Assembly (NCBI GenBank): GCA_029255685.2
Contig: CM055319.2
Location: forward strand, 30,909,568-30,973,567
DNA length: 64,000 bases
Source: Silene conica
Lineage: Eukaryota; Streptophyta; Magnoliopsida; Caryophyllales; Caryophyllaceae
Reading direction: 5' to 3'
The notes beneath the pieces were generated by a model. The model searched no databases, was not told the DNA's origin, and worked only from the letters and a program-made list of their open reading frames with translations. A program made the translations under genes and the position numbers. This document shows, in pieces, positions 34,230 to 45,975 of the stretch (its first letter is position 1; the number at the start of each line of letters is the position of its first letter).

Positions 34230-37200
34230 AAGTGGTATCAGAGCAAACGATCCTCAGGCCTAAACCAAATGAATAATAATGAATATAGGAGGAGTCTAAT
34301 AAAATGAACCCTGAGATGAGACTGATAGGAGCCCCAAAAAGGGACGGGATGAGTTAGGGGCCCCCTCACACCAAACCTGGGCCCTTTCGGTTCTGTCTCG
34401 GGAACCCAAAGAGAGTAATTGAAGAGTGGGGTAGACTATATGGTGACCTGGATATATTATGCTAACGTTTTTGCAGGAGAAGGACGAGGTAAGTCATATG
34501 TGAGTTCTGATTAAGGATATGTGCAATATGAACTGTGGATTGATATGGATGATCGAAATGAAATTATCGGAGTTGGGAGTTGTATTTGTTGAGCCATGGC
34601 TAGAGCGATGTGGTCATATGATTTTGATAGTTGAGGTGTTCATACGATTAGCTGGAATGGAATGACTAACGTTATCTATGTAATATATTGTTGGTATTTG
34701 AACATGAATGATCAGACTTATATAAATTAGTAATCCATGTCTAGTGATATGCGGAATGTGTTTCCTAAGCCATGACGTATGTAGTTATGTGTTGCACATA
34801 CCGTACCTAAGATTTTATGCCTAGTATATGCATTTAAAGTTGTTATGAAGCTCGTAATCAATAAGGGATACATAGTAGTCTCTAGTTAAGTCACCGTACT
34901 TGGATAAGTTCGATGATGCAATGGGAGAAATTAATTTATTTTGATACACATGTATAACGATCAAGCTATTTAATTGACCCTATTTCCAGTTTCGAAACCT
35001 TTACTGTGTTTCAGATGGCAACTACAAATTGAAATAAGGAATGAATGTTAATATGGTACAGAGTGGTGTCTATGCTTCAAATGATTGTCAACGTGTTTTG
35101 GAATAAGAAAGGTTGGGTTTGGATGTAGTAGTGTTTATTTGCAAAGGAACCCAAAGTTTTAATCAATTTTCAGACTGTTATCTGGTTTGTGTAGGATGTC
35201 ATTTTACATGTGTTCCAAATATGAGTATGACAATTTTATGTATGATAACCTCCTAAGTTGGTTTTACAATGTTTTGGTTTCATGTTAATATGAGTTATAT
35301 TCTGAGTGAAATAAATCTTCTAGTTGACCGTGGTTGGATTGTTGCTGCACAGTTTCGTTTTGACCCATCTTTGTGTAAAAGAAATCGTTTAAAACTTGGT
35401 TATTGTTTATGCATAACTCCACCTTTACTGTTCAGAATATGCGTTTACGTTTTCAAGATGATAGGCCATGTAAAATGTTAATGAGTCGTTACTTAATTGT
35501 GATTTTTGCAAGTTGCCGAATTTTCTGTTGAATTGCTGTAAAGTTCTTGTCCAGACCGATTGAGTTATGGAAATGGTATTAAACAATTTCCTTGAGATAT
35601 GCATTCGATTCTTTTCCTATGATTAGCTAGTCCTTTATATTTTTTTTTCTAAAAGCTATGATCGCTCGCACGTTGGCTAAGCTGTTATTTAATTATGATC
35701 TGGTAAGTTGCTGCGTAATGTTCAATTGTTGAAATCGTGAGATGTAAAAGTTTCATATAAAAGTTTAACCAAATGTGATTTATGTGATGTGACCATGTGA
35801 TATCCTGTTATGACATTAGTAACATGAATAGTAGGCATATGATATGAATATGCACCTTACTATATGATAACGTAATCTTGCTTATTTCTATATAAAATAG
35901 CTTCAATTATACCGACGCTCCTAATTTCTAGTGATATGACCTCAAATAGTGATGTGATGTTCGTATGTGATGTTAAAATCGTATTTATCAGAAGAGAGTC
36001 TTGACAAGTGGTAGAATGAAATTTGACTGGTAAACTTGTTAGCATGATATAGCAATCTAACTGTTATAAGTAATGGTGATTATTTTGAACAATGTGAATC
36101 GTGTTGATGTCCTTTCATATATTTATGGTATAACAATGTCTAATTCACTGAGCTGATAATCTTTCTAACACCATCATGTATATTGTTATGTCACAAACCG
36201 AATTGCATCTGCTATGTTTAAAATCTGATCATAGTATACTGAGTTATTAACTGGTTGACATGTGATTTATGGAAGTACTAGCCTTGTGAATTCGTTTACT
36301 TTTATCGTTAAATTTTCTTAATTCATGAGCTACAATTTACAAGAACAATGTTTTAGTAAAGGAGAGTCAGAATGTCTCCGTGTAGTCTTGTTTCGATTCA
36401 TGTTTATAAATTGTCACAAATTTCCAATTCACGGTTTCCAAAGTTTCAAAATGTTTTCTAAGCGATGATTATTCAGGATAACGCTTGATGTTGATAATTA
36501 TAGTGATTGTTTGCAACATGACAATTCTGTAGCTATGTGTCAATGAAATCCTGTTAGAATGCTTAATTGAGATGCTTAGTGTAAAACCTTTATTTTTGCA
36601 AGTCTTATATTTTAATAGTTTCATGATAAATGATCTAATGTCAGTGGACGGGAACTGTACCTAAGTGATTTCTGTTAACTTATTGATATTTAGGAATGTT
36701 AAACGGTTTTGTTAGTCTATAATTCGTGTATATCTTGTCAACATGTCAATGCCCCATGTTTAATTACGTTAGTTAACTTTGCCCTATGTCTTTTCCGAAT
36801 ATATAATCTTGCTTCTACAATATAATTATGAACAAGAAATGTTTAATTTGTCAATTATGAACTTCGGGTTCAATGATCGTCCACAATGGTGTAAATATAC
36901 TGAGTTGTGTTAAAGTTTCAAGGGTATGCGCGTGCTAGCTGCTATGGTCCTGTCTTACTGCGTAACACGATTCTACCAATTTTAATGCTCTTGTTATTGC
37001 TCGAGGTTATATGATTACATGTTAATTAGCTGATGGAATAGAGTTTGAGGGGATTGAATTGCTCGTGGGACTAGCACAGAGACCATGAATGATGTTGTAT
37101 TGAGATTGAGATTGCAGTTCAGTGTTTTATCAAGTTGTCGCCTTCTTTGACCTTGACTTGTGGGTGAGTAGCTTAGAGTTTTACTCTCTAAGTGTTGAGC

Positions 37201-38041
37201 AGTTCCTTTAAGGGAATATTTGATAATGTTGATATTGAAATCGAGATGAGAATTGGTCACTGGTACTGAGTTATGAGTTTGAAACCGATATTGAGATGAA
37301 GTATTGATTCGCAGTTTTATTCCGTCAGTTCACTCACCCTTGTCTTTGGTCTTAGGTTCGACGGTGATAATACAATACTTGGTTACTTGGAGTAAGATTC
37401 TAGGAGATAGAGTAATATGATGAGGTTACGGGGACGTAACCATGTTTTAAGGAGGATATGATTGTAAAATCTTAATGATTTATGATATGGCTAGTTGTTA
37501 TGACATGACTAATTGATATGTCGTGATTATTTGAATATACTTGATAACCCTGTTGCGTATGTTATGCACTATATCGTGATTGTTGAAGTATCATGGGTTG
37601 CAGTGTGTGTTAAACTTTGGGGACAAAGTTTTCTTAACGAGGTTAGAATGTAACATTTCGTGTTTAAGAGTACTTGAGATGTGGCATGGTGTTATATTTT
37701 GTGTTCGTTATGTGCTTAGTAATCAGCTTGTTAGTCATGGGATGGTGAACTTCGGGACGAAGTTTATTTTAAGGAGGGAAGACTATAATACCCTATAATT
37801 TCATAGTCCATAATAATGAGTTGTTTATTTATGTTTTTATCAAGATGATATATAATTATATAGTATTTGTTAAGCAATCGCAAGTTATTATTATTTGTTA
37901 TAACTCCATGTTTTAAATTATAAGTTGCGACTTCTGAACGTAAATTAGTGTTATCATGTTTCGAGTTATGTTGGGTATGTGATATATGATATACGTATGT
38001 GGTTGAACTTCGGGACGAAATTCATTTTAAGGGGGGAAGAC
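34230..38041 (+). other. Gypsy B interior without genes
   Basis: After the primer site and a short gag-leader-like stretch (to about 34500) the sequence is AT-rich and non-coding. Near the 3' end are three diverged copies of an aacttcgggacgaa...ttttaagg...tataatacc block (about 37612-37665, 37745-37795, 38003-38052). Only the last is the true purine-tract/LTR junction. Confidence 0.75.
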
Positions 38042-40380
38042 TGTAATACCCCGCATTTTAGCGGTAATTAATTTATAGGGTTATTAAGGTGTTAATAATA
38101 TTTGAACGTTTATATTCGATAATTAAGTGATCGAATGCGTGTTTCGTATTTTATATATTATATTATATATTATTGGTGTAATACTTCTTTATAATATTAT
38201 TGGTACAGGCTCTCATTTTTTGAAACTCGGATTTTGACTCGGAGTTAACGTTATATGTCTTTTTTTTTATGTTACGGTTTGGTTTAATATTACTTGCTAT
38301 CGTAAGTAGATACATCGTTTAATAATAAGGGTACGAGTTATGCGTGTATAATGAGTCGGGCTCGGTTCGAATTATGTAAATAATGTTATGGGAATAGACA
38401 TAATAGACTATGAGTGTGATTGGGCCAAGATCGTGTGTTTAACCCATATGCCCAACCCGCGGAAAACCCTACACCCGTATTGCCTAATCCGCAAAAAGAT
38501 AAACACCCTACAACCCTACACTCACGTATGAACCATACGTATGCCCAATCCTAAACCCTAACTGTCTTCCCTTCACACCTGCCTCCCCTCAACACTAGCA
38601 ACGACAACCGTCCGAACAAGAGAAAGAGTGAGGTGACAGCAAGCGACGGCGATACGGTGTTCAGGGAGCCTTCAAAGCGGTTTCGAGTCTAACCTAAGGT
38701 GAGTTTATCGTTCCTTCATTCTTTCGCGTCTATGGTGGTAAACGTCGCTGTGGTCTGTGGTGGCTAGGGTTGGTTGCGTGAGTGAGTGCAAGTATAGGGG
38801 TGGTGGCTGGCTGCCGCTAGTGGCCGTGTTGTGTCGGCAGTGAGTGTTACTTGGGGTTGGTCGCGTGTAAGGGGATTGGGTGGTACCACCGTTGACTCGG
38901 GGGAGGTCGACACGGTGGTACCACGTCGTTAGTATGGCCTGGTGTCGGGGGGTAGTGGTGGTGGTAGTCCTGGTTGTTGTCGGGTTGCGAGCGAGGGTTA
39001 CAGGGATCGATAGTCGGGTTCGCGGGAGTGAGTGAATATCGTGGCGTGGTTATGTCTATGGTGGAACCCGCAGGTGGAGGTGAGGGCGATTGGCAGTGGT
39101 TGCCGGCAGTAGGGTGGCAGCAGCCTGGTGGTGGTTTGGGTTTTACGAGAGATGCGAGATGTTTCGTGGGTTGGTTTCACTAGTTTGGGTGTAGTCGTAG
39201 TATTACAATGATTATTACAAATATTATTATATTATCATATTATTATATTGTTATATTATAATCATATTAATATTATTCTTATTATGGATATTATGGCTAT
39301 AACTAGTATTATTGTTAATGCCTTATCAATGTTTTGTTATATAATTATTATTACTAGCATTATTGTTATTACTATTATTATTATTATTATTTAATGTTGT
39401 TTTATTATTTTATCCTTATTCGTGTTTGGTCTTGTCCGTATTATTTAAAGATGCGGGTCGGGAAATTATTTAAGTCATGGGAGTTTCTTTTTTGGAAAGT
39501 TCTATTTTTGGAAACTTTCCACTTATGGAAGGTTTCTATTTATAGTAAGTGTAGGTGGTTATGGGGTTCGGGAAGGTTATTAATTCGTTACGTATACGTG
39601 TTTAGGTAGCGGGTTTCGCGTGGAACATTTCTAGTGAACTTGGGATTTGACTGCGCTTCTGCAAATCGAGGTAGGGGAATACCGGATGCCTGTGATGAGT
39701 TATTTGATTATTAATCTTGGTTAACAATGTTTATCTTATTATATTGAATGATAGATATATTGCTTTATTTGATTGAATAATTCTGTGACACGATACGATG
39801 TGATGAATAACGGGTCTTGTGATACGGTGCGGAGTTTATTTGGTGTTGGATCGGTGCGGAGTTTATTTGGCGTTGGATCGGTGCGGAGTTTATTTGGCGT
39901 TGGATCGGTGCGGAGTTTATTTGGTGTTGGATCGGTGCGGAGTTTATTTGGTGTTGGATCGGTGCGGAGTTTATTTGGCGTTGGATCGGTGCGGAGTATA
40001 TTTTATTGTTGGCTTATTTATTTATTTTCTTTTCCTCTACTCAACCTCGTGGTTGACCCTGTGTATTCGTGTGACACCTGTGATGATCCGTAATGGGGAG
40101 CAGTTTTGACAGGAAAGATGGTGCTGTGGGAGCATGGGATGGCGTGAGCAATTGGATGGACCGACTTAGACGTAGATCACCTACTTTGTAGTCATCAGTT
40201 GTACTGTAGTTCCGCTGAGTAGTTTTGTAACATCAAATTTATAAATTTTATCAGTTTTTATATAAAGTACTTTGGTGGATTTACTTTGTTATACACTACC
40301 TCGGATATTCCGAGATGGTAACAGCTCTATTTATTCGAGAATGTCTTGCTAAAGGCTCTTGAATAAATAGGGGTGTTACA
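38042..40380 (+). repeat. Gypsy B 3' LTR
   Basis: 2,339 bp, one noticed difference from the 5' LTR. It includes a second copy of the ATT/TAT microsatellite (39201-39396) and of the 27 bp array (39825-39986). Confidence 0.94.
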
Positions 40381-41659
40381 ACTTATGCTCCTTAGCTTGG
40401 AAGATGGCACCTTTATTATCACAATAAACGGTGATTGGGTCATTCGAACTAGGCACTACTGATAGTCCTTGTAAGAATTGACGCATCCATATTGCTTCCT
40501 TAGCTGCTTCTGAGGCGGCATAGTACTCGGACTCAGTCGTAGAATCTGCTGTAACACTCTGTTTAGAACTTTTCCAGCTGACAGCAGCGCCATTAAGAGT
40601 AAAAACGAATCCAGACTGAGATTTCGAGTCATCTCGATCCGTTTGGAAGCTAGCATCTGCGTAACCCGTGGCGCAGAGCGTTGAGTCGCCTACGTAAGTC
40701 AATCCCCAATCTTTAGTCCTCCGTAGGTACTTAAGAATGTTTTTCACGGCCATCCAGTGTTGTTCTCCTGGATGAGCTTGGAATCGACTAGTCATACTCA
40801 ATGCATATGCAACGTCTGGACGTGTGCATATCATGGCATACATGATTGATCCTATTGCCGAAGCATAAGGAATCCGACTCATGCACTCTTTCTCTTCCAA
40901 TGACTTAGCTTCTTGAGTCTTGCTCAAGTGAAGCCCAGGAGTCATAGGAAGGAACCCCTTCTTGGAGTTCGTCATGCTGAATCTCTCTAGAATCTTATCT
41001 ATATAAGACTCCTGACTGAGAGACAACATCCGTCGTGATCTATCCCTGTAGATACGGATGCCCAAAATTCTGTGTGCCTCTCCCAGATCTTTCATCTGGA
41101 AATGGTTTTTCAACCATGCTTTAACCGAAGATAAGAGAGGTATGTCATTCCCAATCAAGAGTATGTCATCGACATACAGTACTAGGAATACAATCTTGCT
41201 CCCACTCGACTTGATATAGAGACATGGTTCCTCGACTGATCGAATGAACCCATTCTCTTTTATCACTTGGTCGAAGCGATGATTCCAACTCCGCGATGCT
41301 TGCTTAAGTCCATAGATGGAACGCTTAAGCTTGCAAACTTTCTTAGGATGTGTTGGATCAATAAAACCCTCGGGTTGTACCATGTACAACTCTTCCTCCA
41401 AATAACCGTTTAAGAAGGCGGTTTTAACGTCCATTTGCCATATTTCATAATCGTGAAATGCGGCGATCGCTAAGATAATCCGAATGGAACGTAGCATGAC
41501 TACGGGTGCAAAGATCTCATCGTAGTGCAAGCCTGGCACTTGGGTGAAACCCTTAGCAACTAGTCTAGCCTTGTGGATATCTTGTTGTCCTTCCACGGCA
41601 TGCTTTATCTTGTAAAGCCATTTGCATTGAAGGGGACGTACCTTTGCAGGTAGGTCCAC
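40381..41659 (-). CDS. pol: Copia B reverse transcriptase and RNase H
   Basis: Continuation of the copia B polyprotein after the TGA at 41666. It begins LPAKVRPLQCKW, then [10 protein letters not shown] (about residue 75), the catalytic LYVDDILLIG (about 165), and RNase H with GYADASF and TTESEYYA near the end. It runs into gypsy B at 40380 and resumes at 31890. The apparent first codon (GTG) is not a start. All active-site residues I can see are present. Confidence 0.92.
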
Positions 41660-41665
41660 AAGATC

Positions 41666-44221
41666 TCACACGTTGTTCTCATACATGGAGTCCATCTTGG
41701 ATTGCATGGCTTCTAGCCATAGCTTTGAGTCAGAACTGGTCATGGCACCTTTATAGGTTGTGGGTTCGTTACCCTCTAGGAGTATGACGTCATCTGTATC
41801 ATGTTCCTCGACCATACCAATGTATCTGTCCGGAGGAATAGAGACTCTTCCCGACCTCCTAGGTTCCTCAGGAATATCTACCGCAGCCTCGGTTGAAGGA
41901 ACTGTTTCCTCCAATGGTTGCTCGGTAGTTGGTTCTTGAACCTCCGATAACTCGAAGGTTCTATTACTCGACTTGTTCTCGAGAAATTCTTTCTCTAAGA
42001 ACGTCGCACTAGCCGCAACAAAAACACGTTGTTCGGTTGGCGAGTAGAAGTAATGACCAAAAGTTCCCTTTGGATAGCCTATAAAGTATGTTTTGACCGA
42101 TCGCGGGCCGAGCTTATCCTCGTGTCTCCACTTGACATAAGCCTCGCAGCCCCAAACCTGAATAAAGGACAAGTTAGGGACCGTTCCCTTCCATAATTCG
42201 TATGGAGTCTTGTAAACAGCTTTAGACGGACTTCGGTTAAGAATTAGAGCGGCTGACAAAAGAGCATAGCCCCACAATGAATCAGGCACAACGGTGTGAC
42301 TCATCATGGATCGAACCATATCAAGTAAAGTTCCATTTCTCCGTTCGGACACACCATTTAATTGTGGTGTTCCAGGTGGAGTCAACTGTAGAACAATGTC
42401 ACAGTCTTTAAGGTGTTGATCAAACTCGTGTGAAAGATACTCACCACCACGATCAGAACGTAGTGCTTTAATCTTTCTTCCCAGCTGGTTCTGTACCCGA
42501 TTATGGTATTCTTTGAACTTGTCAAAGGATTCACTTTTATGCTTCATTAAGTAGACATAGCCATATCTACTCAAATCGTCCGTGAAAGTGATGAAATACC
42601 TATAGCCCTCTCGTGCGTTGATCGACATAGGCCCACATACATCCATATGTATGAGTCCTAATAGGTCGGCAGCGCGCATTCCAACACCTTTGAAGGAAAT
42701 ACGAGTCATCTTACCGATGAGACATGATTCACACGTGCCATATGATTCGAAATCAAAGGGCGAGATAGCTCCATTCTGTATGAGCTGTTTCACGCGTTTC
42801 TCATTTATGTGTCCCATACGACAATGCCATAGGTAAGTTTGATCTTTGTCACCTACTTTTAATCTCTTGTTATTCACATGTAATATCTCGGTAGTTTGAT
42901 CTAAAACATAAATTCCATTCATGGAAACTGCCTTGCCATAAATCATATTGTGTAAGGAGAAAATACAGCTATTATTCTCTATTACAAATGAAAAACCAAG
43001 TTTGTCAAGTGCAGAAACTGAAATAATGTTTTTGGACAAACTAGGAACATAATAACAGTTATATAAAAATAACTCGAATCCACTTGGAAGCTGGATCACG
43101 TATGTTCCCTTCGAGACTGCAGCAACACGTGCTCCATTCTCGACGCGCAGGTCAACCTCACCCTTGATTAGGGGTTCTTGGTTTCGGAGGCCCTGCACAT
43201 GATTACATAGATGAGAACCACAACCAGTATCAAGTACCCAAGTTCCGCAACTTGCATGGTTAATCTCAATCATGTGAATAAAAGAAGGAGAAGACATACC
43301 AACAGGAGTAACACGGCCTGCTTTAATGTCCTCACGATACACGGGGCAGGAGCGCCTCCAATGCCCAGTCTTGTGGCAATGGTGACATTCCATGCTAGTA
43401 TCCTTGCTCTTTGTCTTGCCCTGTGAGTTGCTCGACTCACCTGGCCCACTCTTAGTAAATCCTGACTTCTTAAACTTGGGCTTGCCTACTGTTAGGTCGC
43501 CCTGAGCTTTAGCTTTACCCCTACCTTTACCCTTACTGGAGATCATGAGAACATCTTGCTTCACGCTCCCACTTAATTTTAGATCCTTCTCAGTCTGTAC
43601 GAGAAGGGAGTGGAGCTCATGAGGAGTCTTGTTCATGTCGTTCATGTAGTAGTTGGCCCTAAAGAGGGCGAACCCATCATGAAGCGAATGAAGCATTCGA
43701 TCAACGATTATGTTCTCACTGATCTTGCAGTTTAGGGCCTCCAGTTTCTCGATATTCTCAATCATGTGAAGAATATGTGGGCTAACAGCTTGGCCCTTCT
43801 GGAGTTTCGCCTCAAAGAAGCGACAGGTATGCTCATAAGAAACGATTCTCGGAGCTTTGGAGAATTCGTTAGAGAGCGTGGTGAAAATCTTTTTTGCACC
43901 ATGGGATATGAAGTGTCTTTGCAAATTTGATTCCATTGCATAGATGAGTACGTTCTTTATCGCACCCGCTTCCATGACGAAGTCGCTATGAGCGCGAACC
44001 TCGTTAGCTCTAGCTCCAGTTCCTGGGTGTGGCGGAATGGGCTCAGTTAAGTACTTGAGCTTTCCGTCAGCAATGGCAGCATTCCGTAGTGCTGCCTCCC
44101 AGTCAGAGAAGTTTGACCCATCATTCCTCAGTCTTGTGGACTGATTCATGGAGTCCATGAAGGCTTTTAGCCAGGATTCACGTGCTAGCTTGGCACTTGG
44201 CATTGGGTCTTCACCAGCCAT
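41666..44221 (-). CDS. gag-pol: Copia B Gag-protease-integrase
   Basis: 851 codons from ATG at 44221. UBN2-type Gag (SWLKAFMDS, then GSNFSDWEAAL) spans residues 1 to about 250. A zinc knuckle CHHCHKTGHWRRSC lies near 277-290 and a protease WVLDTGCGSHLC near 328. The GAG-pre-integrase region (YLWHCRMGHI) is near 466. Integrase has DVCGPM near 524, FTDDLSR near 543 and SDRGGEY...GVSERRNG near 580-620, so the D,D,E triad is complete. The frame ends at TGA where relatives have TGG (Trp) in a NNVWDL context; this is a single G-to-A change, consistent with cytosine methylation decay. Its Gag resembles that of the gag-only element at 10998. Confidence 0.93.
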   Translation of the reverse strand: MAGEDPMPSAKLARESWLKAFMDSMNQSTRLRNDGSNFSDWEAALRNAAIADGKLKYLTEPIPPHPGTGARANEVRAHSDFVMEAGAIKNVLIYAMESNLQRHFISHGAKKIFTTLSNEFSKAPRIVSYEHTCRFFEAKLQKGQAVSPHILHMIENIEKLEALNCKISENIIVDRMLHSLHDGFALFRANYYMNDMNKTPHELHSLLVQTEKDLKLSGSVKQDVLMISSKGKGRGKAKAQGDLTVGKPKFKKSGFTKSGPGESSNSQGKTKSKDTSMECHHCHKTGHWRRSCPVYREDIKAGRVTPVGMSSPSFIHMIEINHASCGTWVLDTGCGSHLCNHVQGLRNQEPLIKGEVDLRVENGARVAAVSKGTYVIQLPSGFELFLYNCYYVPSLSKNIISVSALDKLGFSFVIENNSCIFSLHNMIYGKAVSMNGIYVLDQTTEILHVNNKRLKVGDKDQTYLWHCRMGHINEKRVKQLIQNGAISPFDFESYGTCESCLIGKMTRISFKGVGMRAADLLGLIHMDVCGPMSINAREGYRYFITFTDDLSRYGYVYLMKHKSESFDKFKEYHNRVQNQLGRKIKALRSDRGGEYLSHEFDQHLKDCDIVLQLTPPGTPQLNGVSERRNGTLLDMVRSMMSHTVVPDSLWGYALLSAALILNRSPSKAVYKTPYELWKGTVPNLSFIQVWGCEAYVKWRHEDKLGPRSVKTYFIGYPKGTFGHYFYSPTEQRVFVAASATFLEKEFLENKSSNRTFELSEVQEPTTEQPLEETVPSTEAAVDIPEEPRRSGRVSIPPDRYIGMVEEHDTDDVILLEGNEPTTYKGAMTSSDSKLWLEAMQSKMDSMYENNV

Positions 44222-45975
44222 TTAGTTATACAGCAGTTTAATTGAACGTGTTCTAGACTGAAAAGAAGATAAAACAAAACCATATAAGCAACTCATTGTT
44301 GTGATTTAAGTCTATATTAAATTGAATTTAAACTCGTAGACTCATGCATTTATATAATTGATCTCCCTCAAGAATTATATAAACGATCCCAAGACTCAAT
44401 TTCCGTATATTGATAAGCCCCCAGCTTGGCTAATTCCAATCGTTGGAACTCTTGGTCGATAGATTTCCGTAAATCCTATCTATTAGTCCATCTCAGTCGC
44501 TGGATAGTATCGAGTGACCATGATGTTGAGATAAAATAAATCATCTGTTCCCACTTACCCGACGTAGAAGGGGTCATATTATGCCTACCGACGAAGAAGG
44601 GATTCATGGGAGGCTGATTTATAAAGACTAGTCTCAATTTTTGGTTATACGAGGAAGACCCCATCGACTTATATTTTTTCGTATTAAGTGAACTAAAATC
44701 TAGCATATGCGTGAATGAATTAAATAAAGTGATGGCTTTACATGTGACACGTGACATCTGTATTGTCACAGAAAACTAACGCGTAACCTCTACATGAGTC
44801 AGTTTTCAGGCATGTTATAGGTGGTTTGGTTTTAGGCGGAAAATGATGCAAGCTATTATCGATGAAAGCATAAAAAATAAATGCGATAAACGTAAATAAA
44901 AGTCCTAGTGTGGCCTATCCTACCAAAATAAACATAAAACAACTTGGAATCCACCGTTGGACCCTTGAAGCTTGTCTTGATGTTCCATCTTGGTCCTTGC
45001 AGCGGGAGTGAGCATCCGGTCTCCGTCTTTGGTCTTCACAAAATTACTAATTTAAATTACAAATATAACCTATTTACATTCTAATTTAAATACAAAAGTA
45101 ATTACATGGCAAAAACCCAAAACCGGAGATTCAAGATCTCAAAATTACAAGCAAGACTGTGTCCCATCATTACGGTAACACAATCTTCTAAGGCCACACT
45201 AAGTTACAACCGTTTGCACAAATAAATACGTTATTGAAAGCTTTCACTAAGCATTCACAAGACGATAAAAATAAAAAAAAAATAAAAAAGCATCAACTAA
45301 ATTAAAATTCATACATGACATAATACTGTTATTATGATTAATAAATTTTTACCAAACCACCTTACGGGATTAAAATTATGTGATTATACCGTTTTAATCA
45401 CCCAATTTTAATAAATTTATAATCCTATTATCTTAAACTGTTTTAAAATAATATGTATCATACGAGGGTGAACCGTTTCACAAAATAATATACTATTTCT
45501 GTATACAGTATATTATTTTAAGCCATGTGAAAATAAGAAACAAGTTATTTTCGAAAAAGAGAGCCCGAAACATTAGCACTCGACCGAGCAATAGGGGCAC
45601 TCGATCGAGTGTCAGTGTCACTCGATCGAGTGCAGCAGGGGCTCGATCGAGTGACTCGTTAAAACGCAAATCGCTGCACTTTAAATCAAAACAAGTTTTT
45701 ATCTTGATATAAAACGTGTAAATCAAAAATAAAAACAACAAAAGATCCACATATTGCTAAAAATATCGATTAATTAACAATATGCAAATAAGAATCGAAA
45801 ACAAGATCGATTGCAACCCTAAAAACACACGTACGAGGCCTGGTACAAGGGCACTCGATCGAGTGCTACAGAGACTCGATCGAGTGCCAAGGCAGAATGC
45901 TTCGAATTTCAAAATTTTTAAATCTTATGAAAAACACAATTGTAAAATTTCATGGCCTAAGGCTCTGATACCACT
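44222..45975 (-). other. Copia B leader with primer site, palindromes and conserved block
   Basis: On the minus strand, TGGTATCAGAGCC (45961-45973) lies 2 bases after the 5' LTR. Two clusters of CACTCGATCGAGTG-type palindromes follow (45851-45885 and 45577-45653). CCCATGAATCCCTTCTTC (44593-44610) is shared with the gag-only element and the second copia B copy. It is followed by a GGGTAAGTGGG splice-donor-like block (44559-44569) and a ttttcag acceptor-like site before gag (near 44258). No leader ORF is convincing. Confidence 0.75.
45577..45885. repeat. CACTCGATCGAGTG palindrome clusters in the copia B leader
   Basis: Perfect palindromes lie at 45598-45611, 45619-45632, 45642-45651 (short form), 45851-45866 (16 bp) and 45874-45885 (12 bp), with one imperfect copy at 45578-45589. 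As RNA each would form a self-complementary element or short hairpin. The homologous leader at 60291-60533 has a different palindrome. Confidence 0.9.

Larger units (their letters stand above)
31891..40380 (+). mobile_element. Gypsy B, very young non-autonomous gypsy-type element (LARD-like)
   Basis: 2,339 bp LTRs (31891-34229, 38042-40380) differ at one position noticed (about 32473 against 38624). The duplication is actta (31886-31890, 40381-40385). LTR ends TGTAATACCCC and GGTGTTACA match the gypsy A style. A tRNA-Met primer site lies at 34233-34244, and the purine tract ttttaaggggggaagac abuts the second LTR. The 3.8 kb interior has no gag or pol frame. It must use proteins of another element. 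Near-identical LTRs make it the youngest insertion in the nest. Confidence 0.93.

Noticed and set aside
44476..44769. 97-codon ORF in the copia B leader
   Set aside because: The frame is not kept in the homologous leader of copia B2; it overlaps the conserved RNA motif instead.
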